NCBI GenBank assembly: GCA_009779205.1
Contig: WRER01000044.1
Coordinates: 1-6,544, forward strand
Reading direction: 5' to 3'
DNA from: Methanobacteriota archaeon
GTDB taxonomy: Archaea; Halobacteriota; Methanomicrobia; Methanomicrobiales; Methanospirillaceae
Length of the DNA: 6,544 nucleotides
Shown here: positions 5,939 to 6,544 of the stretch, one piece after another
Layout: the number at the start of each line of letters is the position of its first letter
How positions within the stretch are numbered: the stretch's first letter is position 1
Position numbers and translations under genes: made by a program
The notes under the pieces: model-generated
Told to the model about the DNA's origin: nothing
The model's database searches: none
The model's input: only the letters and a program-made list of their open reading frames with translations

Positions 5939-6544
5939 CTACATTTCCTTCAATAGAATAAGGCCAACAATCACTCCGATTATAAGACTGATTACAAAGA
6001 GAAATGAGAATGGGATCTCGATAGGTTGCTCTGTAGATTGTCCATTACTGTTCTTTTCGTTATCCACATTTAGTATCACAGACAGGTCGATACCAGGGAG
6101 ATCACTATCCATGAGAGTTTGGGCGCCTGTCAGAGGAGGCTGTGTACTCGGCGTTGCCTCATTATGTTGTGTTCTTGTCGGTTGTATCGCTTGTACTGGC
6201 GTAAAAGACGGAACAAGTGAAGCTGTTGAAGTTGGTTGAAGTGTTCCGCTCACAGAGGGCGATGGAGTAGGAGAAGGAGAACTGAGTGTAGGATCTGGAG
6301 AAGGAGCAGGTGAATCTGTTGGAGTTGGTTGAGGTGTTCCGCTCACAGAGGGTGCTTGAGGTGTAGGTAAGGAAGTTCTGTCACCTCTGGTCATGGAAGG
6401 TGATGGAGTGGGAGAAGGCGACCTGAGTGTAGGATCTGGAGAAGGAGCAGGTGAATCTGTTGGAATTGTTTGAGGTGTAGGATCTGGAGAAGGAGCAGGT
6501 GAACCTGTTGGAGTTGTTTGAGGTGTTCCGCTCACAGAGTGTGA
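5939..6544 (-). CDS. C-terminal part of a Pro/Ser/Thr-rich surface stalk protein with membrane anchor (5' end outside window)
   Basis: The frame runs from the right edge to a TAG at 5939-5941, giving 201 visible residues. Codons for Ser-His-Ser-Val continue the repeat at the edge, so the GTG at 6533-6535 is not a convincing start and the gene is cut by the window. The first 100 or so residues are imperfect repeats rich in Pro, Ser and Thr (for example TPTDSPAPSPDPT and SPSPTPSPS), typical of an extended, probably O-glycosylated stalk. A less repetitive spacer follows, then a hydrophobic segment at about 178-198 (IPFSFLFVISLIIGVIVGL) and a three-residue tail, KEM. This is the usual layout of an archaeal surface protein held by a C-terminal transmembrane helix; there is no PGF-type sorting motif. 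The functional head domain lies outside the window. DUF2070 follows 46 bases downstream on the same strand and may be co-transcribed. Confidence 0.75.
   Translation of the reverse strand, partial: SHSVSGTPQTTPTGSPAPSPDPTPQTIPTDSPAPSPDPTLRSPSPTPSPSMTRGDRTSLPTPQAPSVSGTPQPTPTDSPAPSPDPTLSSPSPTPSPSVSGTLQPTSTASLVPSFTPVQAIQPTRTQHNEATPSTQPPLTGAQTLMDSDLPGIDLSVILNVDNEKNSNGQSTEQPIEIPFSFLFVISLIIGVIVGLILLKEM
6241..6544 (-). repeat. Nested in-frame repeats coding for the Pro/Ser-rich stalk
   Basis: On the plus strand the sequence ggatctggagaaggagcagg occurs at 6291, 6432 and 6480, spaced 141 and 48 bases. The sequence gtgttccgctcacagag occurs at 6241, 6334 and 6523, spaced 93 and 189 bases. All spacings are multiples of three, so unit gain or loss keeps the frame. 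The near-identity of copies suggests recent duplication. It is a protein-coding repeat, not a CRISPR array: there are no regular unique spacers. Confidence 0.85.

Noticed and set aside
5853..6239. Plus-strand 128-residue open frame
   Set aside because: It overlaps the DUF2070 start and the anchored stalk gene on the opposite strand, has no recognisable domain and a composition like antisense of a Pro/Ser/Thr-rich repeat.
6241..6544. CRISPR-like repeated sequence
   Set aside because: The repeats have irregular spacings that are all multiples of three and encode a continuous Pro/Ser-rich protein; there are no unique spacers of constant length.

Overview
The window looks like a chromosomal segment of a methanogenic archaeon, most likely of the order Methanomicrobiales (Methanospirillum is my best guess, not proven). 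The reasons are a cohesin/dockerin/PKD/PEGA surface-protein cluster, a 6-phospho-3-hexuloisomerase of the archaeal ribulose-monophosphate type, a DUF2070 membrane protein (a family known essentially from archaea), moderate G+C by eye, and oligo-T rather than hairpin-T terminators. There are seven protein-coding genes, two of them cut by the window edges. I see no tRNA, rRNA, insertion sequence or CRISPR array.

Left part (2-2234, + strand): three tightly coupled genes for exported proteins. First is the C-terminal end of a protein finishing in a dockerin-like module with two calcium-loop-like repeats. It overlaps (ATGA) a secreted protein built of signal peptide, cohesin-like domain, Pro-Thr repeat linker, PKD domain and two PEGA-type domains. 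That gene overlaps by one base (TAATG) a small secreted protein that is little more than one divergent cohesin-like domain. The natural reading is a non-cellulosomal cohesin-dockerin assembly on the archaeal cell surface. A T-rich stretch just after 2234 probably ends the transcript.

Middle part (2403-4142, + strand): after a 168-base gap holding a probable terminator and a weak promoter candidate come hxlB (6-phospho-3-hexuloisomerase) and, 12 bases later, a membrane protein made of two tandem PsiE-like halves joined by an acidic linker. The spacing suggests one transcript linking pentose-phosphate supply and an integral membrane protein of unknown role.

Right part (4123-6544, - strand): a DUF2070 membrane protein whose 3' end overlaps the PsiE-like gene tail-to-tail by 20 bases. 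Upstream of it, cut by the right edge, is the C-terminal part of a Pro/Ser/Thr-rich repetitive stalk protein ending in a transmembrane anchor. The oligo-T terminator candidate for this strand lies inside the opposing gene. The stalk gene and DUF2070 are 46 bases apart and may be co-transcribed.
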